DNA of 64,000 bases from Bog-756 sp963833585 (GTDB taxonomy: Bacteria > Actinomycetota > Acidimicrobiia > Acidimicrobiales > RAAP-2), in assembly GCA_963833585.1 (NCBI GenBank), contig CAWHYF010000003.1:186001-250000 (forward strand), read 5' to 3'. The stretch's first letter is position 1. Each line of letters opens with the position of its first letter. The notes beneath the pieces were generated by a model. That model was not told the origin of the DNA and did not search any database. It saw only the letters and a program-made list of their open reading frames with translations. The position numbers and the translations under genes are program-made. This document shows, piece by piece, positions 19,348 through 27,616 of this stretch.

Positions 19348-19596
19348 ATGTCCGACTACGTAATTCCTGAACCGGAGCCGAAGGAGATCGACGAGACCCT
19401 GTCGATCGAGCTACGCCACCTGGCGTCCAACGCCGTCCTCAAGGGCAAGCCCTCCGGCGACGAGAAGTGCGAGAACTGCCGCTACTACCTCGAGCCGTAC
19501 AACGAGCTCTCCTACTGCTGGCACCCCAAGCTCCGCATCCTGGTGGGCGCCGAGTGGTGGTGTCAGTGGTGGGACGCCATCCCCGAGGACCGGTAG
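19348..19596 (+). CDS. Small HiPIP-like four-cysteine protein
   Basis: An 82-residue cytoplasmic-looking protein with no signal peptide. Four cysteines, C41-x2-C44-x12-C57-x14-C72, lie in the context CENCRYY...SYCWHPKLRILVG...WWCQWW. Spacing and the aromatic-Cys-x-x-Trp ending resemble high-potential iron-sulfur proteins (CxxCxxY...C...GWCxxW) and the small HiPIP-like subunits of some glycyl-radical enzymes. A [4Fe-4S] cluster is therefore likely, although zinc cannot be excluded. The first 40 residues are acidic and helix-forming. It is a monocistronic-looking gene, convergent with the DUF5719 gene. Not a WhiB protein: it lacks the C-x2-C-x5-C arrangement and the GVWGG turn. Confidence 0.7.
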   Translation: MSDYVIPEPEPKEIDETLSIELRHLASNAVLKGKPSGDEKCENCRYYLEPYNELSYCWHPKLRILVGAEWWCQWWDAIPEDR

Positions 19597-19623
19597 GGCG
19601 GGGGACGGGGTCCCCACTGGGCC

Positions 19624-21183
19624 TCACGGGGTGCCTGAGGGGTCGGCTCCGGGGTCGAGCGGGAACCCGGTGGAGGACACCACACCGGGAGACCCCGACG
19701 GGAGGCTGTCCTCCTCCACGTCCACCGGTTGGCTGGCCGACACGGTGAACGTGGAGAGGCCGCCCACCTGCTTCGGGCCCAGCACGGCCACCCGGTTCGG
19801 GGCCACGGTGAACATGGCCACCGGGCTGCTCCCCCCCAGCGCGGTCACCTGGACCTGCGCCGGCGTCCTCCCCGGATTGGCCACGGCCAGGCTCGAGATC
19901 GTGGCCCCGGGCGTCCCCGGCGCGCTCCGGATTCCGGGCGCGGGCACCAACCAACGGGTGGCCACGGTGGTCGTGGCCGACGACGAGCCCCACACCGGCG
20001 GGGTGGATCCCGGTGGTGCCTGCACCGATCGCCCCACCACGACCGGGGCCGTGGAGGTGATGGTGAGGGCGTACGGGGTCTGCTGGGGGAGCCCCGGCGT
20101 CCCGGATGCGGCGAAAGCCACGATGGAGGCGGGGGGCACCACCACCCGGTGGGGTACCACCGACCCGGACGAGAGGTCCAGGGCGATGGTGGCCGTCGCC
20201 GCGGCCTGGCCCGGATTGGCCAGGTAGAGGTCCACGCTGGACTGGGGAAGGGCCGTGGTCTGCGCCAGCTGCCAGGTGGTCGAGAGCGCCGGTGACCCCA
20301 GCCGCAGGGACACCCCGCCGGTGGCGCCCGCCGACCACTGCTGGAACTCCGAGCTGACCAGCCCCCCGGCCTGAGCCTCCACCATGGTGGCGATAGCCGC
20401 GGCATCTTGCACGTAGTCGCCCACGTTCTCCTCCACCACCTGGCCGGGCGGAACGACCAGACCCTGGTACGGCTGGGGCGCCTCGAACCCCTTGTCGGTC
20501 AGGAACGACACGTTCACCACCGCCTCGGTCGCGGTCGGGTTGAACAGGGACAGGGTCAGGAGGTTCCCGCTGGTGGTGGCTCCCCCGGCGAAGGCCCACT
20601 GGGAGGAGATCCGGGAGGCACACGGCGCCGTGCTCCATCCGTTGGGGCCGGTCACGGCCTGGCTGGCCACCACGCCCCCGCCCGAGAAGACGAAGCTGGC
20701 CGCGGCGCTCCCGGCCGGGAGTCCGGTGCCCGGATCGATCGCCACGGTGCCGAGGGCGGGGACGGTCACGCCACGGCGCACGGTGGGCACGGCACCCCCC
20801 GAGGCGGCCGGCCCCACCGCGGTCACCACCCCGCGCACCGCCGAAGTGGTGGAGTTGGTCAGGTAGATGGTGCTGGTGGCGGCAGTGCCGGCACCTGCCG
20901 AGCAGAAGGCCGAGGAGGAGTACGACCCCGCGGGCGCCACGCCCACGCCGTCGGCCACGGCCGGGGCGGGGGCAGGCACCGGGGTCCCGGCGGCTGCGGC
21001 CACCACGCCGACGGCGATGACCGTGGCGATGGCGCCGACCACGGCCGCCGTGCGACCCCGCACCGGCTCGACGGGGTACGCCGGCCCCGGGCGGGCGCGC
21101 CAGGGGGCCGGCGCGGCGTCCGGCACCGACCACTCCGGCTCGGTCCAGTCCGGCTGGGTGAGGGAATCGTCCGAGTGGCTCAC
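19624..21183 (-). CDS. DUF5719-type membrane-anchored extracellular protein
   Basis: A 519-residue protein. A cytoplasmic N-terminus of about 45 residues is followed by one helix (TAAVVGAIATVIAVGVVAAAAG) and then a long Ser/Thr/Gly/Val-rich extracellular part. The latter has repeated beta-sandwich-like stretches such as STIYLTNSTTSA, LTLSLFNPTATEAVVNVSF, VDLYLANPGQAAATATIAL and SSLAVANPGRTPAQVQVTAL. Each unit resembles the immunoglobulin-like repeats of the DUF5719 family. In actinobacteria that family is typically encoded next to a large glycosyltransferase, as here (four-base overlap with the upstream gene). Function unknown; probably an envelope accessory to glycan export. Confidence 0.65.
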   Translation of the reverse strand: MSHSDDSLTQPDWTEPEWSVPDAAPAPWRARPGPAYPVEPVRGRTAAVVGAIATVIAVGVVAAAAGTPVPAPAPAVADGVGVAPAGSYSSSAFCSAGAGTAATSTIYLTNSTTSAVRGVVTAVGPAASGGAVPTVRRGVTVPALGTVAIDPGTGLPAGSAAASFVFSGGGVVASQAVTGPNGWSTAPCASRISSQWAFAGGATTSGNLLTLSLFNPTATEAVVNVSFLTDKGFEAPQPYQGLVVPPGQVVEENVGDYVQDAAAIATMVEAQAGGLVSSEFQQWSAGATGGVSLRLGSPALSTTWQLAQTTALPQSSVDLYLANPGQAAATATIALDLSSGSVVPHRVVVPPASIVAFAASGTPGLPQQTPYALTITSTAPVVVGRSVQAPPGSTPPVWGSSSATTTVATRWLVPAPGIRSAPGTPGATISSLAVANPGRTPAQVQVTALGGSSPVAMFTVAPNRVAVLGPKQVGGLSTFTVSASQPVDVEEDSLPSGSPGVVSSTGFPLDPGADPSGTP

Positions 21184-22853
21184 TGCACGCGCTCACTCCG
21201 ATGCGCCGGGCCGGCCGGGTCGGGCTCATCTCCGGCGGAAGGGACGCGGTCTTCGCCCCCGGCCGGGGCTCCCGCCGCCCCGGCGGGGCTTCCCTCCGCC
21301 GTGCCTGATTCCTCGGCGGACCGTCGGCGGCGGAGCTGCACCCGCCACCGCGGCCGCCCCAGGTCGTCGCCGATCAGCAGCGCCAAGGCGACCAGCCAGG
21401 TGGCCACCGACACCACGAAGGACAGCGGAGTCAACAGGCCCCCGTCGAACCGGAGCGATCCGGGGCCCGCCCCGGCCACCCGGAACCGGGTGGCCCACCC
21501 GAACGACGGGGAGCGCGGGGCCGAGGTCCCGGTGGGACCAGTCAGGGTCCAGCGTCCAGCCGGGGCCGAGGCGGCGAGCACGTTTCCTCGGGTCAGGGTC
21601 CCGCGGAACGACTCGGAGGCCTTCGGGCCGGGAAGCACCGGCTCTGCGCCGCGGACGATCCCCGAGCCGGGGCTCCCGGCCAGGGGATTGGGCTCGGCGG
21701 TACGGGGCAGCGGGGTGCCCGCCGGTGCCTGGGCCCGCTGAGGGAGCCAGTCACTGTTGACATAGACGGTGATGCCCGTGCCGGAGAGAACCGGGCTGAG
21801 ATCCAGCTGCCGGGCGAGCGCCGGGGCCACATCGCCGGGGGCCGGATATTCAGTGGGGTTCTGCTCACCGTCGATCTCCGGGGCCAGCGAGGTCAGCAGG
21901 GCCACATAGCGGACCCCGGCCGGGGCCAGCAAGCGGCCGAGCTGGTCGGTGCCCCCGGCGCGGGCCAGGTCGACGGCGGAGGCCAGCCCGGACGACGGGC
22001 CGGGGCCCGCCGGGTTCCACAGCCAGCGGGCGTCGGGACCACCGTTCTCGGAGGTGGCATAGGCCAGGCCACCACCTGCTGCCCAGGAGCCCTGGTAGAT
22101 GGCGTGGGGGTCGCCCAGCCAGAGCACCCGGAAGGCCCCATCGGCCGCCTTGGGCTGCATCCAGGCCACCGACTGGCTGAAGTCGTTGATCGGGAGCTCC
22201 CACCGGCCCGGCAGGGCCGAGATGGCGGTCGGGAGGGCTCCGAGGACGACCAGCACGGTGGCGACCACGGTGACCAGCTGTCGCCATCCGAACTCGGCGG
22301 CACGGAGGTCCTCCTCGAAGGCCGCCACCCCGAGGCCGATGGAGGCGGCGGTGGCTGCGGCGGCCGGTCCCAGAAGGATCAGGGGGTCGATGGCCAGGCT
22401 TCCCGTCCATCCTCGTCCGATGATCCAGGCCGCCACCCAGAACACCAGGGCCACGGTCCAGAACCGTCCGGCCCAGCGAAACCGGTCCCCCCGGGCCAGC
22501 ACCAGAGGAGCCAGGGCGGCCACGAGGAACCCCCACGACAAGGGGGAACCACCGATGGGCCCGGCGGCGAACCGGAGGAGCGAGGACCACGATGCCGCCG
22601 ACGAGGCAGGAATGGGTACGCCGAACACCGCGACCGCGCCGCGGCCGGCCCACAACACGCCGATGGTCCAAGGCAGGCAGATCACCATGGCCACTCCGGT
22701 GGACGCCAGGGCCAACCCGAGCGCCCGGCGTGTGGATGCCAGGTCGCGGTAGAGGACCGAGGAGGCCATGAGGGCCAGCGCGGCCAGGACCACCACCACG
22801 GCGGCAGCCGGGACGAAGGAGATCATGACGGCCTCGAGCAGGCCGAGGGCCAT
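21180..22853 (-). CDS. C-terminal membrane part of the frameshifted GT2 glycosyltransferase
   Basis: The distal piece of the gene that begins at 24676, in another frame. From MALGLLEAVMISFVPAA it has about seven helices, then a soluble domain (WMQPKAADGAFRVLWLGDPHAIYQGSWA, LARQLDLSPVLSGTGITVYVNSDWLPQRAQ) and a final helix (TPLSFVVSVATWLVALALLIG). The extracytoplasmic domain resembles those of large actinobacterial GT2/GT-C hybrids. This frame stays open to 23765, but upstream of about 22990 it is shadow of the first fragment. The listed start is only the first in-frame ATG. The real protein would be one chain with the N-terminal GT2 domain, about 1165 residues. Confidence 0.7.
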   Translation of the reverse strand: MALGLLEAVMISFVPAAAVVVVLAALALMASSVLYRDLASTRRALGLALASTGVAMVICLPWTIGVLWAGRGAVAVFGVPIPASSAASWSSLLRFAAGPIGGSPLSWGFLVAALAPLVLARGDRFRWAGRFWTVALVFWVAAWIIGRGWTGSLAIDPLILLGPAAAATAASIGLGVAAFEEDLRAAEFGWRQLVTVVATVLVVLGALPTAISALPGRWELPINDFSQSVAWMQPKAADGAFRVLWLGDPHAIYQGSWAAGGGLAYATSENGGPDARWLWNPAGPGPSSGLASAVDLARAGGTDQLGRLLAPAGVRYVALLTSLAPEIDGEQNPTEYPAPGDVAPALARQLDLSPVLSGTGITVYVNSDWLPQRAQAPAGTPLPRTAEPNPLAGSPGSGIVRGAEPVLPGPKASESFRGTLTRGNVLAASAPAGRWTLTGPTGTSAPRSPSFGWATRFRVAGAGPGSLRFDGGLLTPLSFVVSVATWLVALALLIGDDLGRPRWRVQLRRRRSAEESGTAEGSPAGAAGAPAGGEDRVPSAGDEPDPAGPAHRSERVQ

Positions 22854-24676
22854 GGCGCTCCGGGCTCGGGGATGCCGCCGCGACCATGCAGCAAATCGCG
22901 CCCGGCATGTTCTCGGTACCGCCGCCAGGGTCGTCCGACGGTTCGGGACGGGCCGGTGCCCCGGCGCCCATAGGGCGCCGACCCGGTGGCCTCGAAGAGC
23001 CGATGCAGGACCCAGGGGGTGCCGGCATAGACCACCAGGGCCCCGAACCGGCCGAGGGCCAGCGCGTTGTACGGCAACGCCACGGCCAGGTAGGCCAGGC
23101 CCGCCACCAGGGCGGCCCGCTGGGAGCCGAACGGGCGGAGCAGCCGGACCACGCCCCAGACGCCGAGCGGGACACAGGCGAAGATGAGCACCTTCTGGGT
23201 CAGTCCCATCGCCCCGATCAGTAGGGTGCCGACCAAGCCGGTCAACAAGAGCCCCGGCGAGGCCGGCGCGGTGGTCCCCACCCCGGTGGGGTGCCAGCCG
23301 GCGCCGAACTGGGAGAGGGTGGCAGACCAGCTGGGGAACGGGACGAACTGCCCGACGGCGGGCAGTCTCCCGGTGAGGACCCCCCTCGTACCGATCAGCA
23401 CCACCAGGGTGGCGATCAACCACACCATGAGTCGCACCCGCCCGTTGACCCGCCCTCGAGCCGGACGGTTGGGAGGGATGTCGTCGAGTTGGGGAGGTAC
23501 GGACGCGGTGACGGCCGCGGTGCGCGGCGCGGTCCCGACCGTCGCCGACGGACCCTCGAGCGCGGCCCCGGTGGCCAGCTCCGCCGCCGCCATCTCGTCG
23601 GCATGGGCCCCGTGGAACCCGTGCTGGAAGACCCGGCGGAGGTAGGAGGAGAGCCTGGCGCTCCCCCCCACCTGGAGCAGTCGTATCTCCTTGTCGCCGA
23701 GCCGGCGATGGGCTTTCAGCTCCTTGCGCTGGACCCGGGTGGGGCCCAGCCGGGCCAGATTCCACCGCCAGGCCAGGACCACCGCCCGCGCCCGGGACCG
23801 GTTGCCGGCCAGGGTGGCCACGACGACCTCACCGACCGCCAGCAGCAGCACCTGGGGCACCACCCGGATCAGGTGGAACGTCCCGTAGCACTTGAAGACG
23901 GCCAGGAGCTCGTGACGGCGCTGCAGCTCCTGGAGGGAGACCGGGGACGCCGGAGCCGGTTCGTCCCCGTCCCCGACCAACCCTGGGTCGACGATCCGGG
24001 ACCCCGAGGCCAGCTCCTCCAGGTGGCGGACCCGGGCGTCGGGGGCCACGATGATCCGGGCCCCGACCACCTGGGCCCGCCAGGACAGGTCGAGGTCCTC
24101 CCCCATCGCCACGATGGCCGGATCGAACCCGCCGAGCTCCTCGAACAGGTCGGCCCGGATCAGGCTGGACCCGCCCGGGGCCACGAAGACGTCGCGCACC
24201 GCATCGTGCTGGCCGTGGTCGATCTCGTTGGGCTGTACCCGGTCGACGACCGACCCCCCCTTGTCCGACGTCATGCCCACATGGACCAACCGTTCCGGAT
24301 CGTCCCAGCTGACCACCTTGGGGGTCACGATCCCGGCGTTGGACCGGAACGCCTCCTCCACCATCAGGTGGACCGCATCGGGGAAGAGGGCCACGTCGTC
24401 GTGGCACACCAGGAAGTAGTCCGCTCCTTCCACCATGGTCCGGACCTCATTGACCGTGGCGCCGAATCCCCGGTTGGCCTCGAATCGGCGGACGAAGGCG
24501 GTGGGGAGTACCGCCGCCACCCTGGCGGTGAGGTCGTCCCGGCTGCCGGCGTCGAGGATGAGCACGGACAGCTCCGCATAGTCCTGGGAGGCGAGGGAGG
24601 CCAGCGTCTCCTCGAACCACGGGCCTGGATCGTGGGCGACGACGACGGCGACGACCGGCGGGGCCAGTGTGTCCAT
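22823..24676 (-). CDS. GT2 glycosyltransferase with membrane domain (N-terminal part, frameshifted)
   Basis: The first 560 or so residues are a GT2 domain followed by helices. VVAVVVAHDPGPWFEETLASLASQDY, LILDAGSRDD, NRGFGATVNE, LVCHDDVALFPDAV (DxD-like) and GGFDPAIVAMGEDLDLSWRAQVVGARI are the GT-A landmarks. From about residue 410 it is hydrophobic (RLMVWLIATLVVLIGTRGVLT onward). The frame degenerates after VLHRLFEATGSAPYGRR (about 22960) into Arg/Gly/Pro-rich sequence and stops at 22823, while another frame resumes a membrane protein. A missing base near the CCCC run at 22959-22962 would join the two. Glycan target unknown. Confidence 0.8.
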   Translation of the reverse strand: MDTLAPPVVAVVVAHDPGPWFEETLASLASQDYAELSVLILDAGSRDDLTARVAAVLPTAFVRRFEANRGFGATVNEVRTMVEGADYFLVCHDDVALFPDAVHLMVEEAFRSNAGIVTPKVVSWDDPERLVHVGMTSDKGGSVVDRVQPNEIDHGQHDAVRDVFVAPGGSSLIRADLFEELGGFDPAIVAMGEDLDLSWRAQVVGARIIVAPDARVRHLEELASGSRIVDPGLVGDGDEPAPASPVSLQELQRRHELLAVFKCYGTFHLIRVVPQVLLLAVGEVVVATLAGNRSRARAVVLAWRWNLARLGPTRVQRKELKAHRRLGDKEIRLLQVGGSARLSSYLRRVFQHGFHGAHADEMAAAELATGAALEGPSATVGTAPRTAAVTASVPPQLDDIPPNRPARGRVNGRVRLMVWLIATLVVLIGTRGVLTGRLPAVGQFVPFPSWSATLSQFGAGWHPTGVGTTAPASPGLLLTGLVGTLLIGAMGLTQKVLIFACVPLGVWGVVRLLRPFGSQRAALVAGLAYLAVALPYNALALGRFGALVVYAGTPWVLHRLFEATGSAPYGRRGTGPSRTVGRPWRRYREHAGRDLLHGRGGIPEPGAPWPSACSRPS

Positions 24677-24760
24677 CAGGGGTCAGAGGCTATCGGGCCG
24701 GAGTGCAGGAAAGGTGAACATCCTGGTCAAGCGCCATGCGGGCCCGGATTCCCCGAGTGC

Positions 24761-24787
24761 TTGCAAATGTATACTATGACGTATACA
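24761..24787 (+). promoter_or_regulatory. AT-rich promoter with perfect palindromic operator
   Basis: TGTATAC (24768-24774), a 6-nt spacer, then GTATACA (24781-24787) form a perfect inverted repeat in the only strongly AT-rich patch of the window. TTGCAA (24761-24766) and TATACA (24782-24787) could be -35 and -10 (15-bp spacing), or TATACT (24770-24775) the -10. Either way the palindrome lies on the core promoter of the small helical protein that starts at 24887, suggesting a dimeric repressor. Confidence 0.5.
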
Positions 24788-24886
24788 CTTGTATCCATCA
24801 GGGCTGGAGACCGGGGACCGAACCACGGGCCACCATCATCCGCCCCTTGCAACGCAGTCGCCATCACCGAACCGAAGGAGCACACC

Positions 24887-25315
24887 ATGCCAACCATCAA
24901 GAAGCCGGAGATCAAGATGCCGGAGATCAACACCGACGTCACCCGGGCGGCCAAGGACCTCGCCGCCGTGGCCAAGGACGCCACGTACGTAGTCATCGGA
25001 GCGGGCGTGCTCGGCTTCCAGCAAGCCCAGGTTCAGCGCCAGGAGCTACTGAAGCGCCTGGCCGAGCCCAAGGCCGGTTTCGAGGACCGTGTCACGGCCG
25101 CCCGATCGGATCTGAGCGGCGCACTCCACACCGTCGACCTCACCGTCGAGGGCCTGATGGAGCGGTTCGAGGAGATCATCGAGCGGCTCGAGACCGCCGT
25201 GGCCCCGTTCGAGGACCGGCTCCCGACCCAGGCCCGCGACCTCGCCAAGCAGGCTCACGTCCAGGCCAAGGAGGCCCGCTCCCAGATCCGCTCGCGGATT
25301 CCGACGACCGCCTGA
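24887..25315 (+). CDS. Small amphipathic/coiled-coil helical protein of unknown function
   Basis: A 142-residue protein starting MPTIKKPEIKMPEINTD behind an excellent GAAGGAG site (24874-24880). The near-repeated KKPEIKMPEI opening leads into an Ala-rich stretch with one weakly hydrophobic segment (ATYVVIGAGVLGFQQ). Long charged amphipathic helices follow (LLKRLAEPKAGFEDRV, EGLMERFEEIIERLETAV, KQAHVQAKEARSQIRSR). The overall look is of apolipoprotein-like or heparin-binding-haemagglutinin-like surface/lipid-binding proteins, but I recognise no family. It is a single-gene unit with its own palindromic promoter and a strong terminator, isolated between two glycosylation regions. Confidence 0.75.
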   Translation: MPTIKKPEIKMPEINTDVTRAAKDLAAVAKDATYVVIGAGVLGFQQAQVQRQELLKRLAEPKAGFEDRVTAARSDLSGALHTVDLTVEGLMERFEEIIERLETAVAPFEDRLPTQARDLAKQAHVQAKEARSQIRSRIPTTA

Positions 25316-25390
25316 TCCCGGTCCTGGCGTCGACTCCCGGGTCCCCCCTGGGTACGTCGGCGGCGCCGGCGAGTCGCTCGGCCCCTTGAA

Positions 25391-25417
25391 GAACGGCCCG
25401 CTCCGAGCGGGCCGTTC
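25391..25417. terminator. Bidirectional-looking intrinsic terminator
   Basis: A perfect 12-bp stem: GAACGGCCCGCT (25391-25402), loop CCG, AGCGGGCCGTTC (25406-25417), followed by TTC. It lies between the convergent stops at 25315 and 25427, so it can end both the small helical protein and the reductase transcripts. Confidence 0.8.
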
Positions 25418-25426
25418 TTCGCGTGA

Positions 25427-26326
25427 TCACCCGCCCTGCTGCCGCCAGTAGGCCAGCACATCGGCCAGGGTCTGGTCCAGAGGAACCTCCGGCTTCCATC
25501 CGGTGGCCGCCATCAGCCGTCCCGGGTCACCTCGCAGGACCGGGACCTCCACCGGCCGCACCAAGGAGGGGTCGGTCTCGAACTCCAGGGTGGTGCCGGC
25601 CATCGTCAGCAACCCGCCGGCGATCTCACCGATCGAGACATCCCGACCGGAGCAGACGTTGTAGACCTCCCCGGGACGACCGGACTCGATGAGGAGCCGA
25701 TAGGCCCGGACCACGTCCCGAACGTCGGTGAAGTCACGACGGGCCGAGAGGTTTCCGACCGGGATGGTGGACGCTCCCCGGCGGTCGGCCTCGACGATCC
25801 GCTTGGCCAGCGCCGGCACCGCGAAGCTGGGGGTCTGGCCCGGTCCGATGTGGTTGAACGGTCGCACCGTGATCACGTGTTGGTCGTGCCCCAGGTGCGC
25901 CTGGGCCACCACCGCCTCGGCCGCCAGCTTGCTGGCGGCGTACGGCGTCAACGGAGCGGTGGGTGAGTCCTCCTGCAACGGGAGCCGACTCGGATCGGTG
26001 ACCGCCCCGTAGACCTCGGCCGAGCTGGTCACCAGTACCCGGGGGGCGGTGCCACACTGCCGGGCCGCGGCCAGCACCGCGGCGGTTCCCAGGATGTTGA
26101 CCTCCAGGACCCGGAGTGGCTCCTCCCACGACTGGCCCACATGGGTGAGCGCGGCCAGGTGGTACACGGCGTCGGGGGCCGCGGCCGACATGGCCCCCAG
26201 CACGGCGACCGGGTCGGTGATCTCGACCTCCCGGTCGATGGCCACCACGTGGTCGCCGAGACCTCGGAGATGCTCGGCGAGCCAGTGCCCCACGAAGCCT
26301 CGGCCGCCGGTGATGAGGGAGCGCAC
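25427..26326 (-). CDS. NAD(P)-dependent sugar epimerase/reductase (GDP-6-deoxy-mannose reductase-like)
   Basis: A 299-residue extended SDR. ITGGRGFVGHWLAEHL is the GxxGxxG cofactor loop, TSSAEVYG the catalytic serine region, and YAASK the catalytic Tyr-Lys pair. RPFNHIGPGQTPSFAVPAL and RRDFTDVRDVVRAYRLL match GDP-4-keto-6-deoxy-D-mannose reductases (Rmd) and related 4-epimerases. It would make a deoxyhexose nucleotide for the glycosyltransferases upstream. The next gene upstream ends at 26435, leaving 108 bp with nothing recognisable. Substrate assignment is by motif resemblance only. Confidence 0.8.
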   Translation of the reverse strand: MRSLITGGRGFVGHWLAEHLRGLGDHVVAIDREVEITDPVAVLGAMSAAAPDAVYHLAALTHVGQSWEEPLRVLEVNILGTAAVLAAARQCGTAPRVLVTSSAEVYGAVTDPSRLPLQEDSPTAPLTPYAASKLAAEAVVAQAHLGHDQHVITVRPFNHIGPGQTPSFAVPALAKRIVEADRRGASTIPVGNLSARRDFTDVRDVVRAYRLLIESGRPGEVYNVCSGRDVSIGEIAGGLLTMAGTTLEFETDPSLVRPVEVPVLRGDPGRLMAATGWKPEVPLDQTLADVLAYWRQQGG

Positions 26327-26434
26327 GACGGGTCACCCTACTGGCTCCTCGGCTCGGCCAACACCTCCAGCAGACCGCCCCGGCCCACCCGGCGCCCCGG
26401 CGCTCCGTCCACCTCCAGGCGGGTCATCCTGCCA

Positions 26435-27616
26435 TCACGGGTCGGCCGAGGGCCCGCGGGGGTGGTCGGAGGCGTGCCGGTATGCCTCGAGGTGACGGTC
26501 GGCACTCCGCTCCCAGGAATGGGCCGCGGCGACCTCGAACCCCCGGTTGCGCCGTCGAGCCTCCGAGACCGGGCCGTCCATCGACCCGGACAGTTCGGCG
26601 TCGACAGCATCGGCCAGCCCGGCGGCATCACCCGGCTCGACCAGCACCGCGGCATCGCCGGCCACCTCCTCCATGGCGGTCCCCGACGTGGTCACCAGCG
26701 GCACCCCACAGGCCAGAGCCTCGAGCGCCGGGAGACCGAACCCCTCATAGAGGGCCGGGTACACGGCGGCCGCCGCCGATCGCAACAGGGCCGGAACCGT
26801 CTCGTCGGGCACGTACCCGGTGCGCACGACCCGGTGCCCGACCGTCGACCGGTCGATGGCCTGCTCCACCTCCCCTGCTCCCCAACCGTCTCCGCCCGCC
26901 AGGACCAGCAGGGACTCCGGGTGTCGGTCGGCGACACGGGCGAACGCCCGGACCAGGGTCGGTACGTCCTTGCGCGGCTCGAGGGTGCCCACGAACAGCA
27001 CGTACGGGGGGCGGTCGGCCAGTCGGCGGTCCACCCTGGCCAGCGCCTCCCGATCCGATCCCGGTTGGGGCTCGTCGGGACGGAACAACCGGGCGTCGAC
27101 GCCATGCGGAGCCACGAAGACCTCGGTGTCGACCCGGCACCATCGGGCCAGCTCCTCGGCGGTCACCCGGCTCGGGCACACCACGGCGGCGGCCCGCCGG
27201 GCGGCGCGGGCGATGGCCCGGCGGAAGAGCAGGACCTTGGAGCGCTGGTGCCACTGGGGCGCCTCGAAGAAACTCAGGTCGTGGATGGTGACGACCGTCG
27301 GGACGGTCGATCGCTCCGGCATCGTGTAGTGAGGGGCATGGTGGACCGCCACACCCGATCGGGCCAGCAGGCCCGGTAGCCGGAGCTGCTCCCAGGTCAG
27401 GCGGAGCGGGCGGGGGGTGGGCGCACCGGCGATCATGCGGGCTCCCGGGGCCTGGACCGACCACCGCCGGTCGTCTCGCCGACCGAACAGGGTCAACTCC
27501 ACGTCGGTGCGTGCCGCCAGGGCCCCGGCCAGGTGCAGCGTGTACTGGCCGGCGCCCACCGCCCGGGACGGAACCGCCGAGACATCGAGCGACAACCGCA
27601 GGGGATCGTCAGCCAC
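26435..27616 (-). CDS. GT4 family glycosyltransferase
   Basis: A 393-residue GT-B enzyme. The N-terminal acceptor domain starts LRLSLDVSAVPSRAVGAGQYTLHLAGAL. The C-terminal donor domain has LFVGTLEPRKDVPTLVRAF and the acidic motif YPALYEGFGLPALEALACGVPLVTTSGTAMEEVAGDAAVLVEPGD, a typical GT4 E-x7-E. No membrane helix. Its GTG (27616) overlaps the stop of the next GT4 gene by eight bases. It is the third of three consecutive paralogues, so they probably add successive sugars (mannose or deoxy-sugar) to one glycan. Confidence 0.88.
   Translation of the reverse strand: MADDPLRLSLDVSAVPSRAVGAGQYTLHLAGALAARTDVELTLFGRRDDRRWSVQAPGARMIAGAPTPRPLRLTWEQLRLPGLLARSGVAVHHAPHYTMPERSTVPTVVTIHDLSFFEAPQWHQRSKVLLFRRAIARAARRAAAVVCPSRVTAEELARWCRVDTEVFVAPHGVDARLFRPDEPQPGSDREALARVDRRLADRPPYVLFVGTLEPRKDVPTLVRAFARVADRHPESLLVLAGGDGWGAGEVEQAIDRSTVGHRVVRTGYVPDETVPALLRSAAAAVYPALYEGFGLPALEALACGVPLVTTSGTAMEEVAGDAAVLVEPGDAAGLADAVDAELSGSMDGPVSEARRRNRGFEVAAAHSWERSADRHLEAYRHASDHPRGPSADP

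Noticed and set aside
19348..19596. WhiB-type regulator
   Set aside because: Cysteine spacing and missing GVWGG turn do not fit; HiPIP-like spacing fits better.
23291..24886. N-terminal extension of the small helical protein
   Set aside because: Antisense to the GT2 gene; a clear SD and ATG exist at 24887.
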